From UBA12014 sp029248335 (lineage in GTDB: Bacteria; Planctomycetota; Phycisphaerae; Phycisphaerales; SM1A02), in NCBI GenBank assembly GCA_029248335.1, contig JAQWJM010000001.1:3545-67544 (forward strand): 64,000 nucleotides of DNA, written 5' to 3'. This document shows positions 49,342 to 61,300 of the stretch, piece by piece. Both the position numbers and the translations under genes were made by a program. Within the stretch, counting starts at the first letter, position 1, and the number at the start of each line of letters is the position of its first letter. Below the pieces are notes generated by a model. The model made no database searches. It was not told the origin of the DNA and saw only the letters and a list, made by a program, of their open reading frames with translations.

Positions 49342-52300
49342 ATGAAGAAGATCCGGAATCGCGTTCAGTGGTCCATGTTCCTCACGGTCCTGCTTGGATC
49401 CTGGGGTGGCGTCCAGGAGGCGGTCGCGCAGACCGATCCCGAACCGCCACGTCCGGTCCTCGGCGACGACGGGGTGCCTCAGGTCCGCTTCAACTTCAAG
49501 GGGCAGACCTGGGATCAGGTGCTCGACTACTTCTCCCGGGTCACCGGTCTCCCCATCGTGCGGGATGCCGAGGTCCCCGCCGGGACGGTCGACTACATCA
49601 ACCCGTCGCCGTACCCGCTGCCGCAGGCGTTGGAGACGCTCAACCTGCTGCTCCAGACCCGGGGCCTGGTGCTCCGTGACGAGAACGGTCGGCTGGTGCT
49701 GGAGAAGCTCGACCAGATCAAGAAGGAGAACATCCCGACCTACATCGGCGATCTCCCCGACGACGTCACCGCGGACACGCTGGTGACCGTGATCGTCCCG
49801 CTGGTGAACGCCACCGCGGCATCGGTCTCCGAGCAGCTCAAGACGATGGTCGCCGATTACGGCATGGTGGTCGCGCTGCCGCAGCAGAACTCGCTGCTGC
49901 TGGTGGAGACCGCCGCGAACGCGCGTCGGATCCAGTTGATCGTCGACGAACTCGATCGCGAGGACGTCGAGAACCAGGTCGAGCAGATCGAGCTGCGATA
50001 CTCGAAGGCGGCCGATCTGCTTCCCACGCTGCTGAAGCTGATGAGCGAACGCGTGGTGAAGACCGTCACCAAGGGCAAGACGAAGGTCCAGGTCGAAGAG
50101 GACGTGATGCCCGCGGGCTTCCGGATCACCGCGGATGAACGCACCAACACGATCATCGCCCGCGGCACGCCGCGCCGGATCGAACGGCTTCGTGCCGCGA
50201 TCGCGCTGCTCGACGCCGAGAAGCTCGAGTCGATGATGACGATGCGGACCGTCCAGCTCGACCGTCTCACCGTGGCGGAGGCGAAGTCGAAGCTCGACCA
50301 GCTCTTCGCGGCCGTTCCGAAGGAGAACAAGCCCACCTACGTGATCCTCGAGGACACGAATCGAATCACCATCTCCGCCGATCAGGCCCTGCTGGAACAG
50401 GCGACGCGTTTCCTCGCGGATCTGGAACGAAAAGGCGCGGGGACGTCGGGCGAAGTCGATTCCGTGGTGCTGCTTCCGCTCGCCCATGCGACCCCCGACG
50501 CCGCGATCGCGGCGTGCCGGGCGGTGTTCACGCCCCGGCAGGCGGCGGTGCTCAAGCTGGTCCCCGGGCCGGATGGCCGCAGTCTCGTCGCGGCGGGGCC
50601 CGTCGGCGATCTCGATTCGGTCCGCAAGACGATCGTCCTCATCGATCGCCCGGCGCGTGGTGATCGCGAAGTCCGCTACCTGGTCATCGACGCGACGGAT
50701 CCGGAGACCGCGTTCGCCCGCGCGACGCGGATCTTCGAGGCCGGCCGGGAGGCGGATCCGACGCTCGACGTCGTCACCGACTTCGACCCGGCGACGCGAC
50801 GACTGGTGATCGAAGGTCCGCGGGAGTCGCTCGATCGCTTCGAGAAGGCGATCGATTCGGCCAGGGCGTCGATCAAGCCCGAGACGATGGTTCGACAGTT
50901 CACCGTCGAATCCGCGGCGCCGAGCCGACTGGTCGGTTCGATGACCACGCTCTCCCGCGCGATCCTCAAGCCGAAGGACGGTTCGGTCTACGTCCCGCCC
51001 ACCTTCGAAGCGGTGGACGAACTCGACCTGCTCGTGGTCACCGCGACCGCGGATCAGTTCGTCGCGATCGACGGCCTCCTTCGAACGCTCGACCGCCCGC
51101 AGCCGGGCGACGTGACCTACCGGGTGATCCGGATCGGAACCAGCGCCGGCGACGCCCTGCTCGAGAAGGCGCTGCTGGCGTTCGATCGCAAGGCGGCGTT
51201 GCTGCCCGACGGCGATCTTCCCCGGCCGAAAGTCATGGTGGACGCCGCGTCCGGCGTCTTCGAGGTTCTCGGATCGACCACGTCGGTCCAGTCCTTCGAA
51301 CGCGCCCTCGCCGAAGCGCGGCAGCTGCTTCCCCCCGAACCGGTCGCCCGCATGATCCCGATCCGGCAGGCCCGGGCCGCGGAGATCGTGGTTCCGTTGC
51401 AGCAGATGATCGACCGCGCCGTGGCGATCGGTGACGGCCGGGTGGTCGCACCGCCGACCATCGAAGTGGTGAATCCGACCAACAGCCTCTGGGTCCGGGG
51501 CGATGCGGCCCAGGTCCGGACGATCGAGGAGTTCGTGCGGGTGCTCGACGTCTTCGAGCCGACGGACATGCCGCCGCTGCGGATGCTCCAGCTCTCCGGC
51601 AGCGACGCGGTCCAGATCGCGCGGCTCCTGACCACCCGATACGACGCCCGGCCCAACGACGTACGTCGCGAGCAGCCGGTTCGGATCGAAGCCGACGCGG
51701 CGACCAACACCCTGGTGGTGACCGCCCACGAGGCGGTCTTCGCCGAGATGAAGGAGTTCGTCGAGTCGCTGAACCGCAACACCGAGACCGAGGCGGAACG
51801 CGAGACCATGATCTTCCCGCTCCGGCTCGCCCGGGCGGTGGACCTCGCCAAGGCGCTCGGAACCCTCTACCCCGAACCGCCGATGCCGCTGGACAGCCGC
51901 GGCCGACCGCTGCCCCATCTCCGGCAGCCCCGGGAGGTCTTCGTGAGCGCGGACGCGGGCACGAACACCCTCATCATCGAAGCCCCGAGCGGACGCCGTT
52001 CGAGCTTCGAGGAACTCGTCCAGCAGCTCGACCGCATCGAACTTCCCCCGCAGGCCACGCTGAAGACCTGGAACATCGACCGCGGCGAGGGCTCGGAGAT
52101 CGCGAGCACGCTCCAGAACCTCGCCCGACAAGGCGTCCTGAGTCGTCCGGGATCGAACGGCGAGAAGGCCGTCGAGGTGACCGTCCAGTTCGAACCGCGC
52201 AGTCGCACGCTCATCGTCGCCGGTGACGACTTCACCTTCGGCAAGGTCGACGAGATCCTCACCGATCTCGAAGCGGTGCCGGTCACCCGCGCCCTTCGCG

Positions 52301-55300
52301 TCCTCGAGATCACCACCGGCGACGTCACGGAGATCTCCGGACGGGCGAGCCGGCTCTTCGAGGAACAGACCGAAGGCGATCCGGACTTCACCGGCGTCGA
52401 GGTCGAGGTCGACGCGGTCAACGGCACGATCCTCGCGGTCGGCGAGGACGCGTCGCTCAACCGCTTCACGCAGATCGTCGCCCAGCTCGAGTCTGCGCAG
52501 GCGAGTCCGCCGGACATCCGGCTCATCTCGCTTCGCCACGGCGAGGCGACCGAGGTCGCCACGATGATCGTCGAGCTGCTCGGAAACGAGCTGGCGATGG
52601 CGACGCTCGGCGGCCCCGCCCCGGTGATCGAGGCCCTGCCGCAGGTCAACGCGATCCTCGTGGCCGCGGAACCCCGCGAGCATGAGATCATCCGACAGAT
52701 CGTCGACACCATCGACACCGCGGACGAGGCGCTGCCGCCGATCCGCATTCTCCAGGTCCGGACCGCCGACGCGGTCAACCTGGCCAACGCGCTCGGCCAG
52801 ACCTACGAGCGGCGTTCGAACGAGGAGAAGGCCGAGAAGCCGGTGCGGATCAGCGCCGACGTCGCGACCAACGCCCTGATCGTCGCCGCCCATCCGGACC
52901 TGCTCGAGGAGATCCGCGCCATCGTCACGGATCTCAACGACGCGGACCGCCTCGATGCGGAAGGTCGGGAGATCCGGATCTTCCCGCTTCGCGTCGCCCT
53001 CGCCGAGGACCTCGCGACGACCATCGATCAGATGTATCCCGAGCCGCCGATGCCCCGGGACAGTCGGGGTCGCCCCCGGCCGGACCTCCAGCAGGCCCGC
53101 GAGGTGGTGGTGCGGGCGAACCCCCAGATGAACGCCCTGATCGTCGACGCGCCGATCCAGCGGATGGCCGGCTTCGAGAAGCTCGTGCAACAGCTCGACC
53201 AGACCCAGATCGTCGACGAGACGGAGATCCGCACCTGGAAGCTGCCGACCGTGGAGCTCGAGGCGGCCGCCCGCACGCTGCGGGACCTCGCCGACGGCGG
53301 ACACCTCGGTGGCGGCGATCGCGGCCTCGCGGGTTCCATCTCGATCAGCATCGATGCGGCGAGCGACACGCTGCTCGTCTCGGGACCCACCGCGATCTTC
53401 GAACGCGTCGGTCAGGTGGTCGACTCGCTGGAGTCCGGCCCCGTCGTCCCGACGACGGTCCTTCGGACCTTCCGACTCGTCCAGGCCCGCGCCGATTCGG
53501 TGGTTCCGATGCTTCGGGAGATCCTCGTCGCACGGATGACCGAGACCTCGGGCCAGCCCGGCCGCGAGATCGATCGGTTGCTCACGGTCACCGCCGATCG
53601 AAAGACCAACACCGTCATCATCTCGGCGCCCGAGGTGGTGATGCCCGTCGCCGAACAGCTCATCAAGACGCTGGACTCCTCGGCCCAGGTCGTCGGCGAT
53701 CCGACGGTCCGCGTCCGACCGCTGATGTTCGCCGACGCCGCGGTCGTCGCGGCGGCGCTCCAGCAGGCCCTTCCCAGCATGACCAGCCCGGCGACGGGTG
53801 ATGCGATGGAGGTCAAGGTGATTCCCGCCGCGGGCTCGAACGCACTCCTGCTGGTGGGCGTCCCGGAGGAGATCGAGGAGGTCGAGGTGCTCATCAAGCC
53901 GCTCGACGCCCGTCCCGCGACCGACGCGATGGATGCGCGGACCTTCGAACTCGCCCACGCGGACGCCGGCCGGATCGCACCCATCGTGCAGAAGCTCCTC
54001 GACGACCAGCAGAGCAGCGATCCCCGCGTGCTCGTGGAACGGATCCGTCGCAGTCGCGGCGCGATCGATCTCACCCCGACCGTCCGGGTCGAGGCCGACG
54101 CGCGGACCAACAGTCTCATCGTCAGCGGGCCGCAGCCCGCGGTGAACCTCGCCGAGAACCTGATCGAGAAGCTCGACCGTCCCGACGTCGATGCCGATCT
54201 CGTCTACACCACCTTCACGCCCGCCCGTGCCGACGCCGCCAGGATCGCCGGGACCGCCCAGACCGTGCTCGATCGAACCCGCCCCGGCGGCCTTCGCTCG
54301 ACGTTGGAACTGCTCGCCGAACCCGAGACCAATTCGGTCCTCGTGGTCGGAACCCGGGAGGAGACCGAACGGGCCGTCGCCCTGCTTTCGGAATGGGACG
54401 CCCAGATCCCGGTGCTCCCGCCCGTCGACTTCAAGATCATCACGATGCGGAACGCGTCCGCCGACGCGGTGGCCGCGGTCATCGCCCCGGTGCTTCGCGA
54501 TCGAACGCGATGGCCGGCGGCGTTGCGCGATGCGGCCCGAGCCGGTCTCGTGGTCTCCGAACCGAGCGTCACCGCGGACGTCTCGTCGAACCGAATCCTG
54601 GTTTCCGCGCCGGCGGAACTGCAGGCGATCGCCTCGACGCTCGCACGCGAACTCGACCAGGTCGACGCGGGCGCGTCGGTCGAGGTCCGGGTGTATCCGG
54701 TCCCCGCCGGCGGGGCCGCGGACATGGCCGGCGCCCTTCAGAAGTCGCTCGACGCGGCGAGCGACGCCCGACCCGGCGAAGCCCGCCCGGTGGTCGCCTC
54801 CGCGGGCCGGTCGGACTCGATCGTGGTCACCGCCTCGCCCCGACTCCAGGAGATCGTCGCCCAGCAGCTCTCGGCGATGGCGAGCTCCGGCGGTGGGGTG
54901 CAGGTCCGGACGGTCTTCCTCAAGCATGCCTCGGCTTCACGGGTCGCGCCGTTGGTGGAGTCGTTGCTCACCGAGGACTCGGTGCTTCAGCCGCGGGATC
55001 TCCCCAGCTGGATGCGGGCCGAACTGATGATGGCGCGGGCCCGCGGGCAGGTCAGCGAGGAACCGCCGATCCGGGTGCTGCCCGACGATCGATTGAACGC
55101 GGTGATCGTCACCGGCCCGCTCGCCGCCCTGAACGCCGCGGAACAGCTCGTCGCTCAGCTCGACGTCGCCGCCCCGGGTGGAAGCGGCCGATCGATCCGG
55201 GTTCTGGAAGTCCGGAACGCGGACGCCCGCGAACTCGCGACCACCCTCGACGAACTCTTCGCGGTCGCCGACGATGGTGAGGCGCCGCCCGCGATCCGGG

Positions 55301-58300
55301 TGAACGCCTCGAGCAACACCCTGCTGGTCCGGGCGACCCCCGACCAGTTTTCGGAGATCCGGGCGATCGTCGAGGGCATCGACGATGCCACGCTCAACGT
55401 CGCCCGTGAACTTCGCACCGTGCCCATCGACCCGAGCCGGGGTTCGGCGGAGGACATCGCCCGCATGCTCGAACGAATGCTCGACCGCGAGGACGACGAC
55501 CGGGTCCGGATCGTGCCGATCGAGGAACTCCTGAAGGAGTCCAAGGAGTCCAAGGAGTCCGATGGCGCCGGTCGCAAGGTGTCGTCCGCGACGCCCGTCG
55601 ACCTCGGAACGCACCGGGGCGGCCTGATGGGATTCGCGCGGGTCGCGATCGCGGGCATCGCCCTCGCGGCGAGCCCCCTCGGGCAGGACGCCGCGGCGGC
55701 CCCCGTGACGGCGTCGCAGGCGACCGAGGAGATCGAGGAGGACGAGGCGGAGATCGTGATCGCGATCGACCCCGAAACCAATTCACTGATCATTCTCGGC
55801 TCGCCTCGGGAACTCGATCAGGTGGTCGAGCTCGCCGACGAGGTCGAGGACACGCTTCCCGAGGAAGGCAGCATCATCCGTACCGTGCCGCTTCCCCCCG
55901 GCGTGGACGTTCGAAACGTCGCGTCGGTGGTCGGTCAGACCATCCGGCAGCTCGTTCCGGCGGGTGGCCGTCCCGGCGACCTCGGTCGCCGAACCACGGT
56001 CGTGGCCGACGTCACCAGCAATTCGCTGATCGTCGCGTGTCGCGAGACGGACTTCGAACTCCTCGCGGAGCTGATCGGGTCGGTCGCCCGGCCCGCGGAT
56101 GCCCCCGAAGTGGTCGTCCGCATCTACCGGTTGGACGAGATGAGCGCAAGTCGGGCCGCGAGCGGTCTGATTTCGCTGCTGCAGTCGCCCGGCCGGAACC
56201 GCTATCGGGAACTCTCGGTCACGCTCGACGGTGACGGTCGTCCGGTGCAGGCCCGCTTCGATCCGACGCTGATCCGCGCCGTCGCGGACGTCGAGGCGAA
56301 CGCGCTGGTGGTCCTCGCGCCGCGGGAGGCGATCCCCTTCGTCGACCGCTACGTCGAGCTCGCGACCCAGTCGCCGAAGGCGGAGCGTGCGACGTTGCGA
56401 CTCTTCCAGCTTCGTTATGCCAGCGCCAGCGAACTGCAGCGGACCCTCCGGCAGATCTTCCAGACGCGATTCCGCAACATCCGCCGCAGCGGCGCCGCCA
56501 CCGCGGCGGAGCCGGACTTCGCGGTCGACGCCCGCAGCAACCAGCTGGTCGTGACCGCGAGCACCGAGGAACTGGCGGAGGTCGAATCGCTGCTCGCGCA
56601 GCTCGACGTCGAGGACGGCCGGGAGCGGAACCCGCTCACCGTGATCGAGCTCGCCGCCGCACGGCCGACCGCCGCGGCGCGGCTCCTCGACCAGGCGGTG
56701 ATCGGCGGCGACGAACGACTGCGAGCCACCACCCTGGTGCTCGCCGACGACGCCTCCGGCGTGCTTCTGGTCCGGGCGGACGCGCCCACGCTCGCCGAGA
56801 TGCGTGACGTGCTCGAACGCATCGATCGGGAGGCGACCAGTCGTTTTCCGGTCCGCACCATCGAGCTGACCCGGGCCGATGCCGGCGAGGTCGCCGCCGC
56901 GGTGCAGGGGTTCTACGACGACCGGGCCCGGCTCTTCTCGACCGGACGAGGTCGCCGCACCCAGTCCGCCGCGGTGGCCATCACCGGCCGCACCGGTGGC
57001 GCGACGTTGCTGGTGGCCTGCGACGATCCGACGTTCGAGGAGGTCTCGCAGCTTGCGAAGACGTTCGACGAGAAGGACGGCAAGGCCGGATACGAATACC
57101 GGATCTACCCGCTCCGGAACGCCCGGGCCAACGAGATCAAGAGCACCGTGGAGTCGCTGGTCTCGTCGCTCACACGCAGCGATTCGAGCTTCGGCGGCTT
57201 CGGCTTCCGCTCCCGGAGTCGCGGCGACCAGACCCGCAGCGGTCTCGGCAGCATCGCGGTCGAAATCGACGAGCGTCTGAACGCGCTCGTGGTGAGCGGG
57301 CAGGGTGACCGGTTCGACCTGGTCGAGGAACTCATCGAATCACTCGACGTTCCCACCCCCGACGACGAACGACGCATCGTCCGGTACTACCGGGTTCCCG
57401 GGGCGGACGTCTCGCTGCTCGAGGAGGTGCTTTCCGACGCACTGGGCGGCGGCGAGACCGAATTCCGCTGGTGGCGGAGCGACGAGGAATCGACCGGCCC
57501 CAAGATCTTCGCCGACTCGCGTTCCGGAACGCTCTTCGTCGTGGGCAGTGAAGGACAGCAGGCGAGCGTCGACGCGATTCTCGAGGACTTCTCGGGTCTC
57601 CTCGCCGGCGGCGACTCGGTGGTGGAGGTCGTCCGCACCGAATTCGCCGATTCCGACGACGTCGCCCGGGCGGTCAGCCGGTTCCTGCGGGATCGGAGCC
57701 GCAACGACGGAACGAGCGCCACGGTGGTCGTCACGCCGATCGAGACCTCCGGCGCGATGATCGTCGCGGGTACCGAGGACGACGTTCGAATGGTCAAGGA
57801 TCTGGTCGCCCGGATCGACGCCCCCGATCTCACCGGATCGAGGTCGCTCGAGATCGTGGTGATCGAACGCGGCGACGCCGCCGACATGGCGGCCCTGATC
57901 GGGGCCCAGTTCGACCGCCGGGGTGGCGACGGCGTCGTCATCACGCCCGACGCCCGGACCAACTCGGTCCTGGTCAATGCGCCGGCGTCGCTCTATCCGC
58001 AGATCGCCGCGTTGATCAAGCGACTCGACGCGCCCGACGACACCGCGGAAAGCGTGATCCGCACCTACAACCTCCAAGTCGCGGACGCGGGTGAGGCGAG
58101 TCGGATCCTGCAGGAGACGCTTCGGCTCGACGAGGAGGGGCGGACCACCGGCATCTCGATCGCGATCGAGGAGGATCCGGACGCAGCGCCGATCGAGGTC
58201 CAGGCCACCATCGTGGCGGACCGTCGGTCGAACTCGATCGTGGTGACCGCGACCAAGGAGAGCCTGCCGGTCATCGAGTCGATTCTCGCGAAGCTCGAGG

Positions 58301-61300
58301 AGGCCCCGGCCCGAAGTCCGATCGAGTACCGGATCATTCCGCTCGAATACGCGCCCGCGGTCGACGTTTCCTACACCCTCGACCGACTCCTGCTGGCCCG
58401 CGGCATCGACTGGCAGGACGTCGCGGTCGACTACAACCGATTCGAGAACCAGCTCATCGTCGGGGCGACGCCGGATCAGTTCGAGGTCATCGACACGATC
58501 CTCTCCGAGCTCGACGCACCCGGGACCAGGACTCGAAAGACCGATTTCGTCGCCCTGCAGTTCGCGGACGCGATGAAGCTCAAGGACGCGCTCGGGAACT
58601 TCTACGGACCCTTCGCCCTCGAGGCGGACACGCCTGGGAAGCAGAACGTCCGGATCATCGCCGACGAAGCGACCAACAGCCTGGTGGTCACCGCCGCGGA
58701 GGTGGAATGGGAAGGGATCCTCGCGCTCGTCGAGCAGCTCGACAGCGAGGAATACGACGCCTCGCTCCAGCTCGCGGTGCTCCCCCTCGTCTACGCCGAC
58801 GCCCGGAGCGTCGCGCGGGCGATCAACGACGCGTTCCGTCCGCAGGTCGAGGCGGCTCGACGCGAGGGCCGGCAGTCGAATCGCGAGGAACCTCGCCAGG
58901 CCGACGGTGATCGCTCGGGTCGGGAACGGAGCGAGCAGTCGCCGCCGGTCCTGATGCAGAGCGAGGAATGGGTGAGCGCGAGCGCCGAGGTCCAGACGAA
59001 TTCGCTGGTGGTGTCCGCCAATCGCCAGAACCTCCAGAAGATCGAGCGAATCATCGCCCAGCTCGACGTCGCGGAGTTCGTGCGACTGCCGGCCCCGCGA
59101 CTGATTCCCGTCGGATCGGGCGATCCCGAATCACTGGCCGCCGCGTTGCGGACCATCTACCTTCCGGAAGGCCAGAACCGCGGCGGCACGCTCCGCATCG
59201 TGGGTGATCGGCCGTCCAACGCGGTCATCGTCCGGGCCGACGAGGAGGAGTTCATCCAGATCCGGACGCTCGCGACGGCCCTGCAGCAGGAATCGGACGT
59301 CAAGGGCGTGTCCGTCCGGGTGGTCCGGCTCGAGTCCGCGCCGGCGGCCCGGGTCGCCGCATCGGTTCGCGCGGCCTACGCGACGAAGGCCGCCCAGGCG
59401 AAGGTCCCGTTCTCGATCGACGTCGACGCCGTGGGCAACGCCCTCGTGATCGCGTCGACCGGTCCCTTCTTCGACGAGGTCTCGGCGACCATCGGCGAGA
59501 TGGATCGACTCGCGCCCGCGGCCGGTCAGGGAATCTTCCTCATCGATCTCGAGAACGTTCCCGCGAGCGTCGCGGAACGGGCGGTGAAGCGGATCGGGCT
59601 CGACAAGGCCCAACCCGCGGACTCCACGTCGCGACTCGTGGTGGAGCCGATCAAGATCTCCACGGTCGAGGGTCGCAATGCGTTGCTGGTGGTGGCGAAT
59701 CCCGCCGACCGCGAGACGGTGGTCGGGATCCTGAAGGCGATCGACGCCCAGCCTGAAGCCGATCTCGCGACCAACGAGGTCCGCGTCGTCCAGCTGCAGC
59801 AGGCGGAGGCGGCGGCGGTGGTCAGGCTCATCGATCAGGTGATCGATCCCGCCGGTGGCGGGCCCGACGGCACCGCGATCGCGACCGCGGTGAAGGAACA
59901 GATCCGTCGGCTCAACGTGGTCGGTGGCCGAAGTTCCCCGATCGCGCTCGATCTCTCGCGTCCGATCCGGGTCACCGCCGACGTCGCGGGGAACTCGATC
60001 CTCATCAGTTCCACGCCGTCGAACACCCGGGCCCTGGTCGAGGTCGCCCGGCTCTTCGACCGGCTTCCCACCACGGAAGCCCTGACCGTCCAGATCTTCC
60101 CGCTGGAGAACATGGCCGCGGACCGTTTCGTGGGGGTCGTCGAGGATCTCTTCGAGCAGGGTCGCGACCTCGCGGTGCTGCCCGGCTCCGACATCCCGGC
60201 GATACCCGAAGGCGCGATCGGCGCGTCGCTCACGGGACGTGCGGCCCTGACCGTCGATGAACGGACCAACACGGTGATCGCGGTCGGCAAGGAATCCGCG
60301 GTCGCGTTCGTCGAGGTGATGGTGGGCAAGCTCGACTCCGAGGTGGGCACGGGCTGGGTGGAGGCCCGGGTGATCCCGCTGAAGTACGCGGACGCCGGCG
60401 ACCTCGCGGAGTTCGTGCAGGCGGCGGTGGTCGAGGGCCAGACCGACATCCCCGGCGGAACGCCGATGCAGAACCAGGTCGCGCGGATGCGGGCGATGCG
60501 ACTCGGCGGGGACCGGGCGGTGGAGAGCGACGTCTTCGTGCCGCTGTCCCGGCTCATGGTCAAGGCCGATTCCCAGTTGAACGCCCTCGTGGTGGTGGCG
60601 AGCCCGCCCAATCTCTCGCTGGTCGAGGAGCTGGTGGCGATGCTCGACATCGAAGCCGCGGCCCCCGGCGCCGCGGTCCGCATCTACGCCGTCGAACACG
60701 GATCGTCGGAACGGATCACCACCGTGATCCGCCAGCTCTTCGAGCAGCAGTACCGATCGGGCCTGATCCGCGACGAGGATCGGATCAAGGCGGTCCCCGA
60801 CGTCCGGACCAATTCGATCGTGGTGTCGACCAGCGGTCGAAGCTTCGAACTCTTCGAGGATCTTCTGGCCCGACTCGACGTCGAGGTGCCGGTGGACTTC
60901 CGCGAGATCCGGATCATCGAGCTCGCCAACGCGAGCGCCTCCCGGTTGGCTCCGATGATCCAGTCGTTGATGGACGCTCGCCTCGAACGGCTTCGTCGGG
61001 TGCAGCCCGAGACGGCCGAACTCGAGCAGGCCGTGGTCATGTCCGACGATCGATCCAATTCCCTGGTGGTGGCGGCCGGCAACGACACCTTCGACGTGGT
61101 GGAGCGACTCGCTTCGGATCTCGATCTCGATTCGATCGGTGACGCCGCGGACATTCGCGTGGTACCGGTGACCCGAGGCGGACTGGAGCGGGTGGCGCGA
61201 GCCGTCGCACAGGTGATGGAACGTCGGTACGCGGATCTCCCCGCCGATGTCGCCCGGCGGCAGCGTCCGCTGGTGATCACCGATCCCCGGACCAACTCGC

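Noticed and set aside
49264..54927. A 1,887-codon minus-strand open frame opposite the secretin gene
   Set aside because: Low-complexity Arg/Asp/Gly-rich translation, no start context or domain. The plus strand encodes clear secretin modules.
55534..55560. Repeat array as a CRISPR or mobile element
   Set aside because: Three 9-bp units within a coding frame with no spacers; coding low complexity only.
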